Shown: positions 39,506 through 47,610, counted from the first letter of the stretch. The stretch is 64,000 nucleotides of DNA from Sporolactobacillus pectinivorans (GCF_002802965.1 NZ_NXGA01000001.1:2907522-2971521); one strand, 5' to 3'. Translations and numbers: made by a program. The notes: generated from the letters alone by a model not told the origin.

Positions 39506-40078
39506 TCACCTCATTGAATTTTTTTTTACAAAATCATTATATGCTTCGAAGGTTTTCGGATAGACACTCTGTCTCTTTTCCAGAAGATGAATAATTGTCT
39601 TTTGAAGCTCCTGAAGGACTGCATCGTCAAGGCTCACAGCTGCGGTTTCACGCACCACATCTACACCTGGAAAATCACGTCCGGGTTCAATATAGTCTGC
39701 CAGAAAAATTATTTTCTCCAACAGGCTCATTTCATTTCTGCCCGTCGTGTGGTAGGTCATCGCGTCAAGAATTTCGCGGTCGTCGATGCCCATGTGTTCC
39801 TGGACATAAGCAGCACCAACCGGCGCATGCCAGAGTTTATCCGAATAGTTCAGAAAATCATCAGAGATATCCGAACGTCTCAGGATGACTGCTTTCAGTT
39901 CTTCATCTGAAAAATATTTTGCTATATCATGAAGCATGCCCGCCAGCCTGGCTTTTTCCACATCTGCACCATATTTCTCCGCCAACTTTACTGCCGTTTC
40001 AGAGACGCCGAGTGAGTGCCTGTAGCGTTTTTCAGGCAGCAGGTCTTTGATCGCCCTTTCGGCTTCTTCAATCTTCAT
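39506..40078 (-). CDS. yqeK: HD-domain hydrolase YqeK (diadenosine tetraphosphatase)
   Basis: HD-superfamily metal hydrolase; characterised YqeK proteins cleave Ap4A symmetrically to two ADP. H in RYRHSLGVS (about 21), the HD pair in GMLHDIAKYF (about 52) and further histidines in LWHAPVGA and TYHTTGRNEMS complete the site; 190 aa. It overlaps the nadD end by 11 bases. Confidence 0.93.
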   Translation of the reverse strand: MKIEEAERAIKDLLPEKRYRHSLGVSETAVKLAEKYGADVEKARLAGMLHDIAKYFSDEELKAVILRRSDISDDFLNYSDKLWHAPVGAAYVQEHMGIDDREILDAMTYHTTGRNEMSLLEKIIFLADYIEPGRDFPGVDVVRETAAVSLDDAVLQELQKTIIHLLEKRQSVYPKTFEAYNDFVKKNSMR

Positions 40079-40646
40079 AAAGCTGTCTCTCCCTTATATA
40101 TTTTATGACTGCATCCGCCAGAAAGTATCGGCACGAGCGGCCATCCCTCAACCGTCTGCGGAGTATGCTGGACGAAATATCGATCAGCGGCATGTCGATA
40201 TAGATAACATCGACGCGTGCCGGATTACCCGCCGGAAAACCCGGCCTTCTGAAACCAATAAAGGATGTCAGCCGGCGCAACTCATCGATGCCGTGCCAAG
40301 TCGGCAGGTCGTCGACCATATCCGCTCCAAGTATAAAATAAAACCGATTGTCAGGATATTGGCTTTTCAGTTCTCTGAGTGTATCCACGGTATAGGATTT
40401 TCCCTTGCGCCGTACCTCAACCGTTGAAAGTCGAAATCTTTCATTCCCCATGATCGCCCGGCTGACCATTTCCTGGCGGTCATCCGCTCCTGTATGGGCA
40501 ATTTTGCCCTGTATATGCGGGGGAATATAACTTGGCAGGAACCAGACCTCATCCAGTTTGCACGTTTCAAGTGCCTCCTGCGCAATCAGCAGGTGCATGA
40601 GATGCGGGGGATCAAACGTTCCGCCAAGCAATCCAATTTTTTTCAT
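40068..40646 (-). CDS. nadD: Nicotinate-nucleotide adenylyltransferase NadD
   Basis: Joins nicotinate mononucleotide and ATP to deamido-NAD in NAD synthesis. The nucleotidyltransferase fold is clear: GLLGGTFDPPHLMHL (about 4-18), IPPHIQGK (about 41), YFILGADMVDDLPTWH (about 103-118) and the C-terminal ISSSILRRRLRDG motif (about 156-168), the ISSTxIR equivalent. The usual HxGH nucleotide-binding motif reads HLMH, so the glycine is replaced by methionine, which is unusual. 192 aa. Position between yhbY and yqeK is standard. Confidence 0.95.
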   Translation of the reverse strand: MKKIGLLGGTFDPPHLMHLLIAQEALETCKLDEVWFLPSYIPPHIQGKIAHTGADDRQEMVSRAIMGNERFRLSTVEVRRKGKSYTVDTLRELKSQYPDNRFYFILGADMVDDLPTWHGIDELRRLTSFIGFRRPGFPAGNPARVDVIYIDMPLIDISSSILRRRLRDGRSCRYFLADAVIKYIRERQLYED

Positions 40647-40661
40647 ATATTTATTTCTTCC

Positions 40662-40958
40662 CTATCCTCTTGGAAATTCAATTCGTGTATGTTCTTTTGA
40701 TTCTCGGTAAAGGATCATTGTATGTCCGATCACCTGAACCAGTTCCGCCCCTGTTTCAGAAGCAATGCGTTCTCCGGCCTCTCCAGCGTCTTCAGACGTA
40801 TTCTGAAGCAGCGACACCTTAATCAATTCCCGCCGTTCAAGCACTGCATCTAATTCCTTGATCTGCTGCTCCACCAACCCGGCCTTGCCGATCTGAAAAA
40901 CAGGTTTTAACGGGTGGGCCAGTTTGCGCAGATACTTGATCTGTTTGCTATTCAGCAT
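40662..40958 (-). CDS. yhbY: YhbY/CRM-domain RNA-binding protein (YqeI)
   Basis: Small CRM-domain protein of 98 aa that binds pre-50S RNA. It starts MLNSKQIKYLRKLAHPLKP and has the GxxG RNA-binding loop FQIGKAGLVEQQI (about 21-33). AAGCGAGGC precedes ATG 40958. It lies between aroE and nadD in the ribosome-assembly cluster. Confidence 0.94.
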   Translation of the reverse strand: MLNSKQIKYLRKLAHPLKPVFQIGKAGLVEQQIKELDAVLERRELIKVSLLQNTSEDAGEAGERIASETGAELVQVIGHTMILYRESKEHTRIEFPRG

Positions 40959-41036
40959 GCCTCGCTTTATCCTCTCATCTTCAATGATTGCACCCTCACT
41001 AGTGCTAAATTTATATTTTTATCATACAGCTTTCTC

Positions 41037-41867
41037 TCATCCATTGGAAATCCACTTCCGAAGAAATAACTCCATCCCTGAAACTTCCGGGCTGATGCCT
41101 GTCCATTTTTCAAATGCAGCCGCGCCCTGAAAAACCAGCATTGGCAAGCCATTCATGACCGGATGCCCGAACCTTTCAGCCTGCTTCAAAAATGCAGTCC
41201 GGAACGGCCGGTAAATGAGATCAGCAAAAAGAGCCTCTTTTTTTGCTCCCCGGACGTCAATAATGGACGGATCTGTTTCAGAAAGTCCCAAAGAGGTTGC
41301 GTTGACAATCAGGCCGTAGCCGTTGAGCGTATTTTCCGCCTCCGTCAGGCTCTTTGCTTCAGAACAGCAAAGAGAACGGCACATTTTACTTAGCTGCGCA
41401 GCTCTTGTCAGTGTACGGTCAGCGATATCTACCTTGGAAAAATTTCTTGCCAATGGAATTGCGATTCCTCTTGCTGCACCTCCGGCTCCAAGCACCAGCA
41501 CTTCAGAATTTCCGGTGGTCTGTACGTTGAAGACCTTCTTAATACTTTTTAAGAAGCCGATCCCATCTGTATTGTAGCCGACTAGGCTGCTCCCCTCACA
41601 GACAACTGTATTTACCGCCCCGACAGCCAGTGCCTCTTCGTCAATTTGGTCGAGCAATGGCATTATTTCCTGCTTATATGGGACAGTCACATTAAAACCG
41701 CTGATGCCGGACTGCACCAAACGTTCGACCGCCTGTCTCAACCGTCCCGGACTGACTTGCACAGCCTGATAGCTGGCGTCTAGTTTATAATGAGAAAACC
41801 ATTTTTTGTGCATGAGCGGCGACAGCGAATGATTTACCGGATTACCGATAAGAGCATATTTTTTCAT
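41037..41867 (-). CDS. aroE: Shikimate dehydrogenase AroE
   Basis: NADPH-dependent reduction of 3-dehydroshikimate to shikimate in aromatic amino acid synthesis. Substrate-binding GNPVNHSLSPLMHKKWF (about 8-24), catalytic Lys in NVTVPYKQEIMP (about 59-70), Asp in NTDGIGFL (about 98), nucleotide loop VLGAGGAARGIAIPLA (about 124-139). 276 aa. Packed between yqeH (4 bp) and yhbY. Confidence 0.96.
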   Translation of the reverse strand: MKKYALIGNPVNHSLSPLMHKKWFSHYKLDASYQAVQVSPGRLRQAVERLVQSGISGFNVTVPYKQEIMPLLDQIDEEALAVGAVNTVVCEGSSLVGYNTDGIGFLKSIKKVFNVQTTGNSEVLVLGAGGAARGIAIPLARNFSKVDIADRTLTRAAQLSKMCRSLCCSEAKSLTEAENTLNGYGLIVNATSLGLSETDPSIIDVRGAKKEALFADLIYRPFRTAFLKQAERFGHPVMNGLPMLVFQGAAAFEKWTGISPEVSGMELFLRKWISNG

Positions 41868-41871
41868 GGGC

Positions 41872-42972
41872 TTACCCTTTTATAATTGAGGCACGTCCGG
41901 ATACGCTGATACTTGAAGGGGCATACGCGGAAATCCGGGCACCCCTGCCTTTAACCGTAACCCAGCCGAGACCGGAAAAGACGATATCTGTATTTAACTC
42001 ATCTGTCCGAAAATCATACCGCTCCAGAACAGGCAGTTCAGTTCTGCGGCTCGGGGGCGTCAGCAAATGACCATACTGGCGGTGAAAAAGATCATCTGCG
42101 TTTTCCAGCTTTGTACGGTGAACCGTCAGCGCATTTGAAGTATAAGCAATTAATGAACGCCTGCCGGGTCCTGTATAATCAATCCGGCCCAGCCCACCAA
42201 GAAAAAGTGTCTGATTTTCGTTCAGTTGAAATACTCTAGGCTTAATTTCCTTGGATGGCATGACCGCCTTGTAATCCTGTTCGCTGACAAAATGGGCGGC
42301 CTGGTGTAGATTAACAACGCCCGGTGTATCATAAAGTATGTGGCCGTCATCAAGCGGAATGCCGATAAAATCCAGTGTCGTCCCTGGAAAATGGGAAGTG
42401 GTGATCTCACCGTCGCCTGCCCCGGCCTGACGGAGCAGGTGGTTGATGAATGTTGATTTTCCGACATTTGTAACACCGACAATATAAATATCCTTACCTT
42501 CACGATAATACTCCATGTTCTGTCTGACTTCATCAATACCCTGATTTTTGTCCGCACTCATCAGCAGTACATCGACAGGCCTGAGCCCCAGTTCCTTGGC
42601 AGAACGCCGCAGCCAGCTTTTCAGCTTGTTGGGGTTTGTTGATTTGGGCAGCAAATCTTTCTTATTTCCCACAAGCAGGACCGGATTTTTCCCGATAAAG
42701 CGCTGAAGCCCCGGCACCCAGCTGCCTGAGAAGTCAAATATATCAATCAGATAAACGACAAGCGCATCCGCTTCCGCAATCTTTGAGAGCAACCTTAGAA
42801 AATCGTCTCCAGTCATCGGAACTTCCTGAACCTCATTGTAGTGCTTCAGGCGGAAACAGCGCCTGCAAATGACTGGATCGTGTTTGAGCGCTCCCGGAGG
42901 TGCAAATCCCGGAGCCTCCTCATTCTCCGTCTGAATTTTAATGCCACAGCCGGCGCAGAAAACATCATCCAT
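41872..42972 (-). CDS. yqeH: Ribosome biogenesis GTPase YqeH
   Basis: Circularly permuted GTPase required for 30S assembly. An N-terminal zinc finger (CAGC...CRRC, about 6-38) precedes the permuted G motifs: G4 NKKD (about 107), G1 GVTNVGKSTFINHLL (about 166-180), G3 DTPGV (about 217). A C-terminal domain (about 230-366) contacts RNA. Length 366 aa matches B. subtilis. It overlaps no neighbour and is followed 4 bp later by aroE. Confidence 0.96.
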   Translation of the reverse strand: MDDVFCAGCGIKIQTENEEAPGFAPPGALKHDPVICRRCFRLKHYNEVQEVPMTGDDFLRLLSKIAEADALVVYLIDIFDFSGSWVPGLQRFIGKNPVLLVGNKKDLLPKSTNPNKLKSWLRRSAKELGLRPVDVLLMSADKNQGIDEVRQNMEYYREGKDIYIVGVTNVGKSTFINHLLRQAGAGDGEITTSHFPGTTLDFIGIPLDDGHILYDTPGVVNLHQAAHFVSEQDYKAVMPSKEIKPRVFQLNENQTLFLGGLGRIDYTGPGRRSLIAYTSNALTVHRTKLENADDLFHRQYGHLLTPPSRRTELPVLERYDFRTDELNTDIVFSGLGWVTVKGRGARISAYAPSSISVSGRASIIKG

Positions 42973-42975
42973 TCA

Positions 42976-43491
42976 TTATTCCTCCCATTTGAGCCAGCCG
43001 CGGCGGCGCATCTGTGACAAAATGATCCGTTCCACCGTCCGGTTGATTTTTGTAAACCATGCATCATTTGAAGCTACCGGCACAACAAGTATCGTGTGCA
43101 GGCCAAACTGATTGCCACCAAGTACGTCCGTAACAATCTGGTCGCCGACCACAACGATTTCATCCTTATTCAGGTTCATTTCCCGTATTGCGCGCTTAAA
43201 GCCATGAGCCAACGGTTTGCGTGCACGGCATATATAAGGAATTTTCGCGGGAGCAGAAAATGTTTTCACTCGTCGCTCGTTGTTATTTGACACGATCATC
43301 ACTGAAATATCTGCATTCCGAAGCGAATCAAACCAGCGGGCAAGCCTCGGAGTCATGTGCGCCTCATTCCAGGCCACGAGCGTATTATCAAGATCAGTAA
43401 TCAGACCTTTAATTCCTTTTTTCTTCAGCATTTCCGGCTGGATGTCGAGAATACTTTCCACATGCTCATCCGGTAAAAATTTTTTCAACAA
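42976..43491 (-). CDS. yqeG: HAD-family phosphatase YqeG
   Basis: HAD superfamily IIIA phosphatase of 171 aa; substrate unknown. Catalytic motif I ITDLDNTLVAWNEA (about 31-44), motif II VSNN (about 68), motif IV VVGDQIVTDVLGGNQFG (about 116-132). TTG 43491 with GAGGTG eight bases upstream is the start, aligning with the MLKKF N-terminus of the family. First gene of the yqeG-rsfS operon. Confidence 0.93.
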   Translation of the reverse strand: MLKKFLPDEHVESILDIQPEMLKKKGIKGLITDLDNTLVAWNEAHMTPRLARWFDSLRNADISVMIVSNNNERRVKTFSAPAKIPYICRARKPLAHGFKRAIREMNLNKDEIVVVGDQIVTDVLGGNQFGLHTILVVPVASNDAWFTKINRTVERIILSQMRRRGWLKWEE

Positions 43492-43610
43492 TTGTTCAGC
43501 ACCTCATCTTCTCATTTCATTTTCCCACATGTTGTCCGATTTACCAAGTACAAAAATCATTTTTGAAAATAGAACCTAAATGTTTCGACAAAATATGAGC
43601 ACTATTCTTT

Positions 43611-43726
43611 TGTGGATAACCTTGTCCACATTTTTCTGCTTAGATAATCAGCTCTCTTTAATTTTATCAACAGGCTGCTCACAGTTTATCCACTCTATTC
43701 TGTGGATAAATTGGAGATTGTTCACA
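43611..43726. promoter_or_regulatory. Cluster of six DnaA boxes upstream of sda
   Basis: Two perfect TGTGGATAA boxes (43611-43619, 43701-43709) and four near matches: TTGTCCACA (43622-43630), TTATCAACA (43664-43672), TTATCCACT (43686-43694), TTGTTCACA (43718-43726). In B. subtilis DnaA activates sda through such boxes. Confidence 0.85.
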
Positions 43727-43746
43727 ATTTCCAATCATGCTAAAGT
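43718..43746 (+). promoter_or_regulatory. Likely promoter of sda
   Basis: TTGTTC (43718-43723), 17 bp, TAAAGT (43741-43746) with extended -10 TGC. The -35 coincides with the last DnaA box. Confidence 0.5.
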
Positions 43747-43800
43747 GAAAGAAAGAGTTCAGATCGATTGAAAAGGGGTGTCAGCCGGAAACGGTATGAA

Positions 43801-43944
43801 ATGGAAAATATGACTGATGATTTGCTGATTGAATCTTATGAAAAAGCCAGAAAATATCAGCTGAGTGAAGAATTCATCGTACTTATAGAACAAGAAATGA
43901 ACCGCCGAAATATTATTGTGCCCAAGCATCTAATGACGAACTAA
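43801..43944 (+). CDS. sda: Sporulation checkpoint inhibitor Sda
   Basis: A 47-aa antikinase that blocks the sporulation histidine kinases when replication is perturbed. The sequence aligns along its length with B. subtilis Sda: MxxxxDDLLIESYEKA at the N-terminus and EFIVLIEQEMNRR in the second helix of the helical hairpin. ATG 43801 aligns with the B. subtilis start, although its ribosome-binding site is weak; AAGGGGTG is 21 bases upstream. Location next to yqeG and downstream of a DnaA-box cluster matches B. subtilis. Confidence 0.9.
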   Translation: MENMTDDLLIESYEKARKYQLSEEFIVLIEQEMNRRNIIVPKHLMTN

Positions 43945-44068
43945 GTTCATAGAGAGTCAATTCCATGCATCGGGAAAGATTTCCGTAAACACTTTCTATT
44001 CTGTCAGGCTTCAGGCTGAAAAAACAGAAGGGCCTGCAAGCTGCACAGGTCAACTTCCGTAAAAATGA

Positions 44069-44161
44069 TTAATAAGCCCAAGCCGCACCGACGATAATCA
44101 GTAAAATAAATAACACAACGACCAGGGCAAAACCTGATCCGTAACCGGCCGAGTAGCCCAT
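44069..44161 (-). CDS. YjcZ family sporulation microprotein
   Basis: A 30-aa peptide MGYSAGYGSGFALVVVLFIL followed by LIIVGAAWAY. The Gly/Tyr-rich head then GFALVVVLFILLIIVGA is the signature of YjcZ-type spore membrane microproteins such as SscA of B. subtilis. AAGGA lies about 11 bases before ATG 44161. The 440-bp stretch between sda and sigK otherwise shows only the sigK promoter. Confidence 0.85.
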   Translation of the reverse strand: MGYSAGYGSGFALVVVLFILLIIVGAAWAY

Positions 44162-44310
44162 TCCTCTTCAATTCCTTCATGTCATGTCATGTTCACTACA
44201 AATTATTCATATGCGAGCACTTTGACTGGGCTGTTTTACTCCCGGGCAGATGATCAATGAAGGTATTTTTCCTTGGATTTTATCTCTCATTCTTCAGAAT
44301 TCAGACAGGC

Positions 44311-44338
44311 ACGGGACAGGGCAAACGCCCATATGCTA
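44311..44338 (+). promoter_or_regulatory. SigK-type promoter of sigK
   Basis: -10 CATATGCTA (44330-44338) fits CATAnnnTA, with AC (44311-44312) 17 bp upstream. It also resembles a SigE -10. Autoregulation by SigK, as in B. subtilis, is the likely meaning. Confidence 0.5.
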
Positions 44339-44385
44339 ATAGACAGCACAGAAGCATTTAGAATTTCCCGGAGGAGTGAATACTC

Positions 44386-45087
44386 ATGCTGTCTATTGCC
44401 GGCGGACTCGCCTATCTTTTCAAACAGGTCTTGCTGCTTGTTTCCTATGTGAAGAACAACGCCTTTCCCCAGCCGTTATCGGAGGAAGAGGAGAGAAGAT
44501 GTCTCCAGCGCATGGCAGAAGGCGATCAAGAAGCCAGAAATATGCTGATCGAGCATAACCTGCGGCTTGTCGCCCATATCGTCAAGAAATTTAATAATAC
44601 CAAAGAAGATACCGATGATCTGATATCGATCGGAACCATCGGCCTGATCAAGGCCATCGAAAGTTATTCCACCGGAAAAGGAACAAAATTGGCGACTTTT
44701 GCAGCTCGTTGTATTGAAAACGAAATATTGATGCATTTCCGGAGCCTGAAGAAAACACGGAAAGATGTTTCGCTGAACGATCCTATCGGCCAGGACAAAG
44801 AGGGCAATGCTATTTCTCTGATCGATATACTTAAATCGAAAAACAAAGATATCGTCGATGAGATTTCACTGCGGCTCGACACAAAAAAAATTCATCATGC
44901 ACTTGCTATTCTTGATCCGAGGGAAGAAGAGGTCATTGTAAGCCGTTATGGTCTGAATAACCAGCAAGATCTGACCCAGCGGGAAATTGCGGAAAAACTT
45001 TCGATCTCGCGGAGCTATGTCTCGCGGATCGAAAAGCGGGCTTTGATGAAACTTTATAACGAAATTTTTCGCAGGCCGGGCCGGTAA
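44386..45087 (+). CDS. sigK: RNA polymerase sporulation sigma factor SigK (pro-SigK)
   Basis: Late mother-cell sigma factor of 233 aa, complete and uninterrupted. The hydrophobic pro-sequence ([20 protein letters not shown], 1-20) is followed by [11 protein letters not shown], so the processing site between Ser20 and Tyr21 known from B. subtilis is kept. Region 2 has [19 protein letters not shown] and [11 protein letters not shown]; region 4 has [19 protein letters not shown] (about 200-218). ATG 44386 follows CCGGAGGAG. There is no skin-type element or recombinase gene here. Confidence 0.96.
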   Translation: MLSIAGGLAYLFKQVLLLVSYVKNNAFPQPLSEEEERRCLQRMAEGDQEARNMLIEHNLRLVAHIVKKFNNTKEDTDDLISIGTIGLIKAIESYSTGKGTKLATFAARCIENEILMHFRSLKKTRKDVSLNDPIGQDKEGNAISLIDILKSKNKDIVDEISLRLDTKKIHHALAILDPREEEVIVSRYGLNNQQDLTQREIAEKLSISRSYVSRIEKRALMKLYNEIFRRPGR

Positions 45088-45183
45088 TCCAGGACCAGGT
45101 CTTTTTATGTCGTCATGAAAGCATAAAAATTCAGAAGAAACGGCGTCATTGCCGTCACAGCTGCCTCTGTCCGCGGCTGAAGC

Positions 45184-45202
45184 TTGCCAAGCGGCAATTT
45201 TT
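45184..45202 (+). terminator. Probable terminator of sigK
   Basis: TTGCC/GGCAA stem with a 4-base loop followed by TTTTTC, 97 bp after sigK. Confidence 0.55.
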
Positions 45203-45223
45203 CTTAAAATGAGTGCTCTTATT

Positions 45224-45251
45224 TTCCAATATGAAATGCCAATGGTAAACT
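45224..45251 (+). promoter_or_regulatory. Possible promoter of the acylphosphatase gene
   Basis: TAAACT (45246-45251) with extended -10 TGG and a weak -35 TTCCAA 16 bp upstream. Confidence 0.4.
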
Positions 45252-45290
45252 AGGATTGATAAAACTAATGCTGCAAAGCGAGGGAGTACT

Positions 45291-45587
45291 ATGGCAGAAG
45301 ACGGAAAAATAAAAAGCGTCCATCTCATGGTTGAAGGACGGGTGCAGGCAGTCGGATTCCGATACTTCACATGGCAGACTGCGCAGTCGTTCGATATCAC
45401 CGGATGGGTGCGCAATCGTGAGGACGGTTCCGTTGAAATAGCTGCAGAAGGTGCTGCAGATCATGTCGACCATTTCGTTCAGTCTATAAAAAAAGGAAGC
45501 ACGTTTTCCCGTGTCAAACATGTGGACGTGCATGAATATGACCACGCGGAGCACTATGCTTCCTTTGATATTCTTAACTCAATATAA
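45291..45587 (+). CDS. acyP: Acylphosphatase
   Basis: Hydrolyses acyl phosphates; small cytosolic enzyme of 98 aa. The phosphate-binding loop with catalytic Arg is EGRVQAVGFRYF (about 15-26) and the catalytic Asn is in GWVRNREDGSVEI (about 38-50). GAGGGAG lies four bases before ATG 45291. It stands alone downstream of sigK; its physiological substrate in bacteria is unclear. Confidence 0.95.
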   Translation: MAEDGKIKSVHLMVEGRVQAVGFRYFTWQTAQSFDITGWVRNREDGSVEIAAEGAADHVDHFVQSIKKGSTFSRVKHVDVHEYDHAEHYASFDILNSI

Positions 45588-45960
45588 TGAAACGCGCGGG
45601 TAGCAGCCGCTCGTTTATTTGTGCATGTTTATTTAATACAATCAATAATTCCAGTGCAATTGCTGCGCCATTTAGAAGTGAAAGTGATGTGCTATGCGCC
45701 GGCCCTGAGACTGTTCGTACAGTGTCCGGATTCTCCGCAAGTCTCTGACAATGTCTGCACGATGCCCTTTCTTCGATTTCTCTACTCCCTAACGGGTGAA
45801 AGGTTTACTATGTCATTTTCATTTCTCCGTTCATTTGGGCAGAATGCCGTTTCCCTTTCAAATTATTATTTTATGAGATACCCGTGTCCACCATCAACCG
45901 GCTGCTGAACATTTGTAGCTCACGCTGAAGGCTGATTTTTCTTCAGTTCTGTATATTTTT
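45588..45960. other. Gene-poor intergenic stretch
   Basis: About 370 bp between acyP and the terminator of the 46041-46181 gene. A 95-codon plus-strand frame (45621-45908) is open, but it has no ribosome-binding site and no recognisable protein features. I see no gene or clear signal here. Confidence 0.5.
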
Positions 45961-45965
45961 TTAAC

Positions 45966-45999
45966 AAAAAAAGAATGAAATCTTTTGTGATTTTCATTC
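45966..45999 (-). terminator. Terminator of the YrzI-like gene
   Basis: GAATGAAA/TTTCATTC 8-bp stem with an 11-base loop, then seven T on the minus strand. Confidence 0.8.
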
Positions 46000-46040
46000 C
46001 GGTCTATCATCATGATTCAATGGTCTGAACGATTCTTCTC

Positions 46041-46181
46041 TTAAAAAAACTTACTGTAAAACATCCGTTTGGTCAGCATCTCATCTTTCAGCCGGTTAAT
46101 CCGTTCATTGTCTTCGATTCGGTTCGCTGCTGTCTGTTTCCTTTTAGTGCCTGTGAATGAAAAAAAACGTTTTTCTGCCAT
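46041..46181 (-). CDS. YrzI-like microprotein
   Basis: A 46-aa ORF with a good ribosome-binding site (GGTTGGAGGAG) and its own terminator. The sequence begins MAEKRFFSFTGTKRKQTAAN and continues with a charged helix ENERIN-like segment and an aromatic end (MFYSKFF). Length, amphipathic helix and position near mccB-yrhC resemble Bacillus YrzI, but that identity is tentative. Function unknown. Confidence 0.6.
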   Translation of the reverse strand: MAEKRFFSFTGTKRKQTAANRIEDNERINRLKDEMLTKRMFYSKFF

Positions 46182-46515
46182 GGAAGTTTCTCCTCCAACC
46201 TTAAGTATCAGATACATACCTTAATCAGGAAAACCGCTTTTTGATCTCTTTTTTCTCTATATATTCTGTTTAGGCTGCTCTTTCAGGGCGCAAAGAACCG
46301 CAGGCCCTAAAAAAGCGGGTACCGCGGCTGGATATTGTTGTTGTATCAACGGGTACACTTTCAATGTACTCACTTAAAAACTCTCATATGATCGCTATTG
46401 TCCGTCCTGAATCTAACTGTGATACAGTCACCTTTTCAGCGGTCTTTCCTCATGCATTGATATTGTATGGCATGGCAGCAGCAATTGTAAACCCCTTTGC
46501 TTATAGTCGAAAAAC
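46182..46515. other. Intergenic stretch without a recognised gene
   Basis: About 330 bp between the SDR stop and the YrzI-like gene. It holds small dyads (GTACA/TGTAC near 46360 and GCGG/CCGC near 46302 followed by six T on the minus strand) that may be a weak terminator of the SDR gene. No coding frame is convincing. Confidence 0.4.
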
Positions 46516-47304
46516 TTAGATGCTTCGAACAAGTCCGCCATCGACAAGCAGCGATTCTCCAGTAACGTATGTGCAAGCGTCGGAAACTAAAAAAGCGGCC
46601 GTTTTGGCAAATTCTTCGGGGCTTCCGTATCGCCCAAGCGGAATTTCGGCTTCTGATTTTTTTTGTATCTCACTGACAGACAGGCCGGTCCTCTCACTTT
46701 GTTTTTCATTCAGCTGAAGAACGCGATCGGTGAGAATGCGTCCGGGTGCCAGTGTGTTTATGAGTATATTATTTTCGGAAAGTTCTCCTGACAGCGTTTT
46801 TGTCAGTCCAACAATGCCTAGCCGGAAAGTGTTGGATAACACAAGGTTATTGATCGGTTTTTTAATCGATGATGACGCAATATTTAATATATGTCCGCCC
46901 CCTGCTTTCTCCATCAGCGGGACGACCGCCCGGATCATTCGAACGTAACTGAGCAGATTGAGCTCAAATGCTTTTTGCCAGTCCTGATCGGTCATTGACA
47001 GAAAGCTCCCGCTTGGCGGTCCCCCCGCGTTGTTGACCAGAATATCCAGCGAATTAAAGTGCAGTTTCGTGAAATCTGCCAGGGCATCAATATCTTCTCT
47101 TCGTGCCACGTCAGCGGGATAATAGGTCGAGGAGCCTTCAACCAGATTATCCAATACACCTGAAGCTGTTTCAAGGTGTTTCTGTTCACGGCTGGACAAT
47201 ATCACTTCCGCCCCTTCCAGAACAAGTTGCTTTGCTATTGCAAACCCCAGTCCCTTGCTGGATGCCAGAATGAGTGCATGTTTCCCTTTCAGTCCAAGAT
47301 CCAT
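46516..47304 (-). CDS. SDR-family protein with degenerate active site
   Basis: A 262-aa Rossmann protein of the short-chain dehydrogenase/reductase superfamily, FabG-like over most of its length: NNAGGPPSGSF (about 86-96) and LTKTLSGELSENNILINTLAPG (quoted in part: LSENNILINTLAPG). The cofactor motif TGxxxGxG is altered to LASSKGLG, and the catalytic YxxxK is replaced by SxxxR (SNTFRLGIVGL). A known SDR subgroup lacks these matches; reductase activity should not be assumed. ATG 47304 has GAGG seven bases upstream. Confidence 0.85.
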   Translation of the reverse strand: MDLGLKGKHALILASSKGLGFAIAKQLVLEGAEVILSSREQKHLETASGVLDNLVEGSSTYYPADVARREDIDALADFTKLHFNSLDILVNNAGGPPSGSFLSMTDQDWQKAFELNLLSYVRMIRAVVPLMEKAGGGHILNIASSSIKKPINNLVLSNTFRLGIVGLTKTLSGELSENNILINTLAPGRILTDRVLQLNEKQSERTGLSVSEIQKKSEAEIPLGRYGSPEEFAKTAAFLVSDACTYVTGESLLVDGGLVRSI

Positions 47305-47382
47305 CACAATGCCTCGCAATCTTTTTGTATATGATTAAGCTTGGATCGCCGTGGCGGCTCTTCATCCGGAAAAATCCATTTC

Positions 47383-47610
47383 CTACTGATCAAGTTTCTC
47401 CCTTAATTTTGACGTTCTCCAGTAAAAAAGAGAGGCAAGGAGTATGAACAATAGGCTTGAAACCGTTAATAATTCAAATTTCCACTGTTCCTCTTCGAAC
47501 TTCGGAATCAGTGTACCCGCATATAGAAATGTACTGAGAAACAGGCAAAGAAAACCTATCCTTCTACAGTCCTTAATTTTCTCCAAAATGATCTTCTCAT
47601 AATCTTTCAT
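47383..47610 (-). CDS. yrhC: YrhC family small membrane protein
   Basis: A 75-aa protein with two membrane helices (about 18-34 and 48-64) and charged ends, matching B. subtilis YrhC in size, layout and place downstream of mccB. ATG 47610 follows GGAAGGGAGG. Function unknown. A terminator between mccB and yrhC suggests partly separate expression. Confidence 0.8.
   Translation of the reverse strand: MKDYEKIILEKIKDCRRIGFLCLFLSTFLYAGTLIPKFEEEQWKFELLTVSSLLFILLASLFYWRTSKLREKLDQ

Noticed and set aside
45621-45908. A 95-codon plus-strand frame downstream of acyP
   Set aside because: No ribosome-binding site, irregular composition with many Cys and Pro, and no recognisable protein pattern.
46300-46316. 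GCGGGTACCGCG resembling the T-box core sequence
   Set aside because: It is a self-complementary GGTACC-centred sequence, lacks the AGGGTGG half, and no synthetase or amino acid gene follows on that strand.
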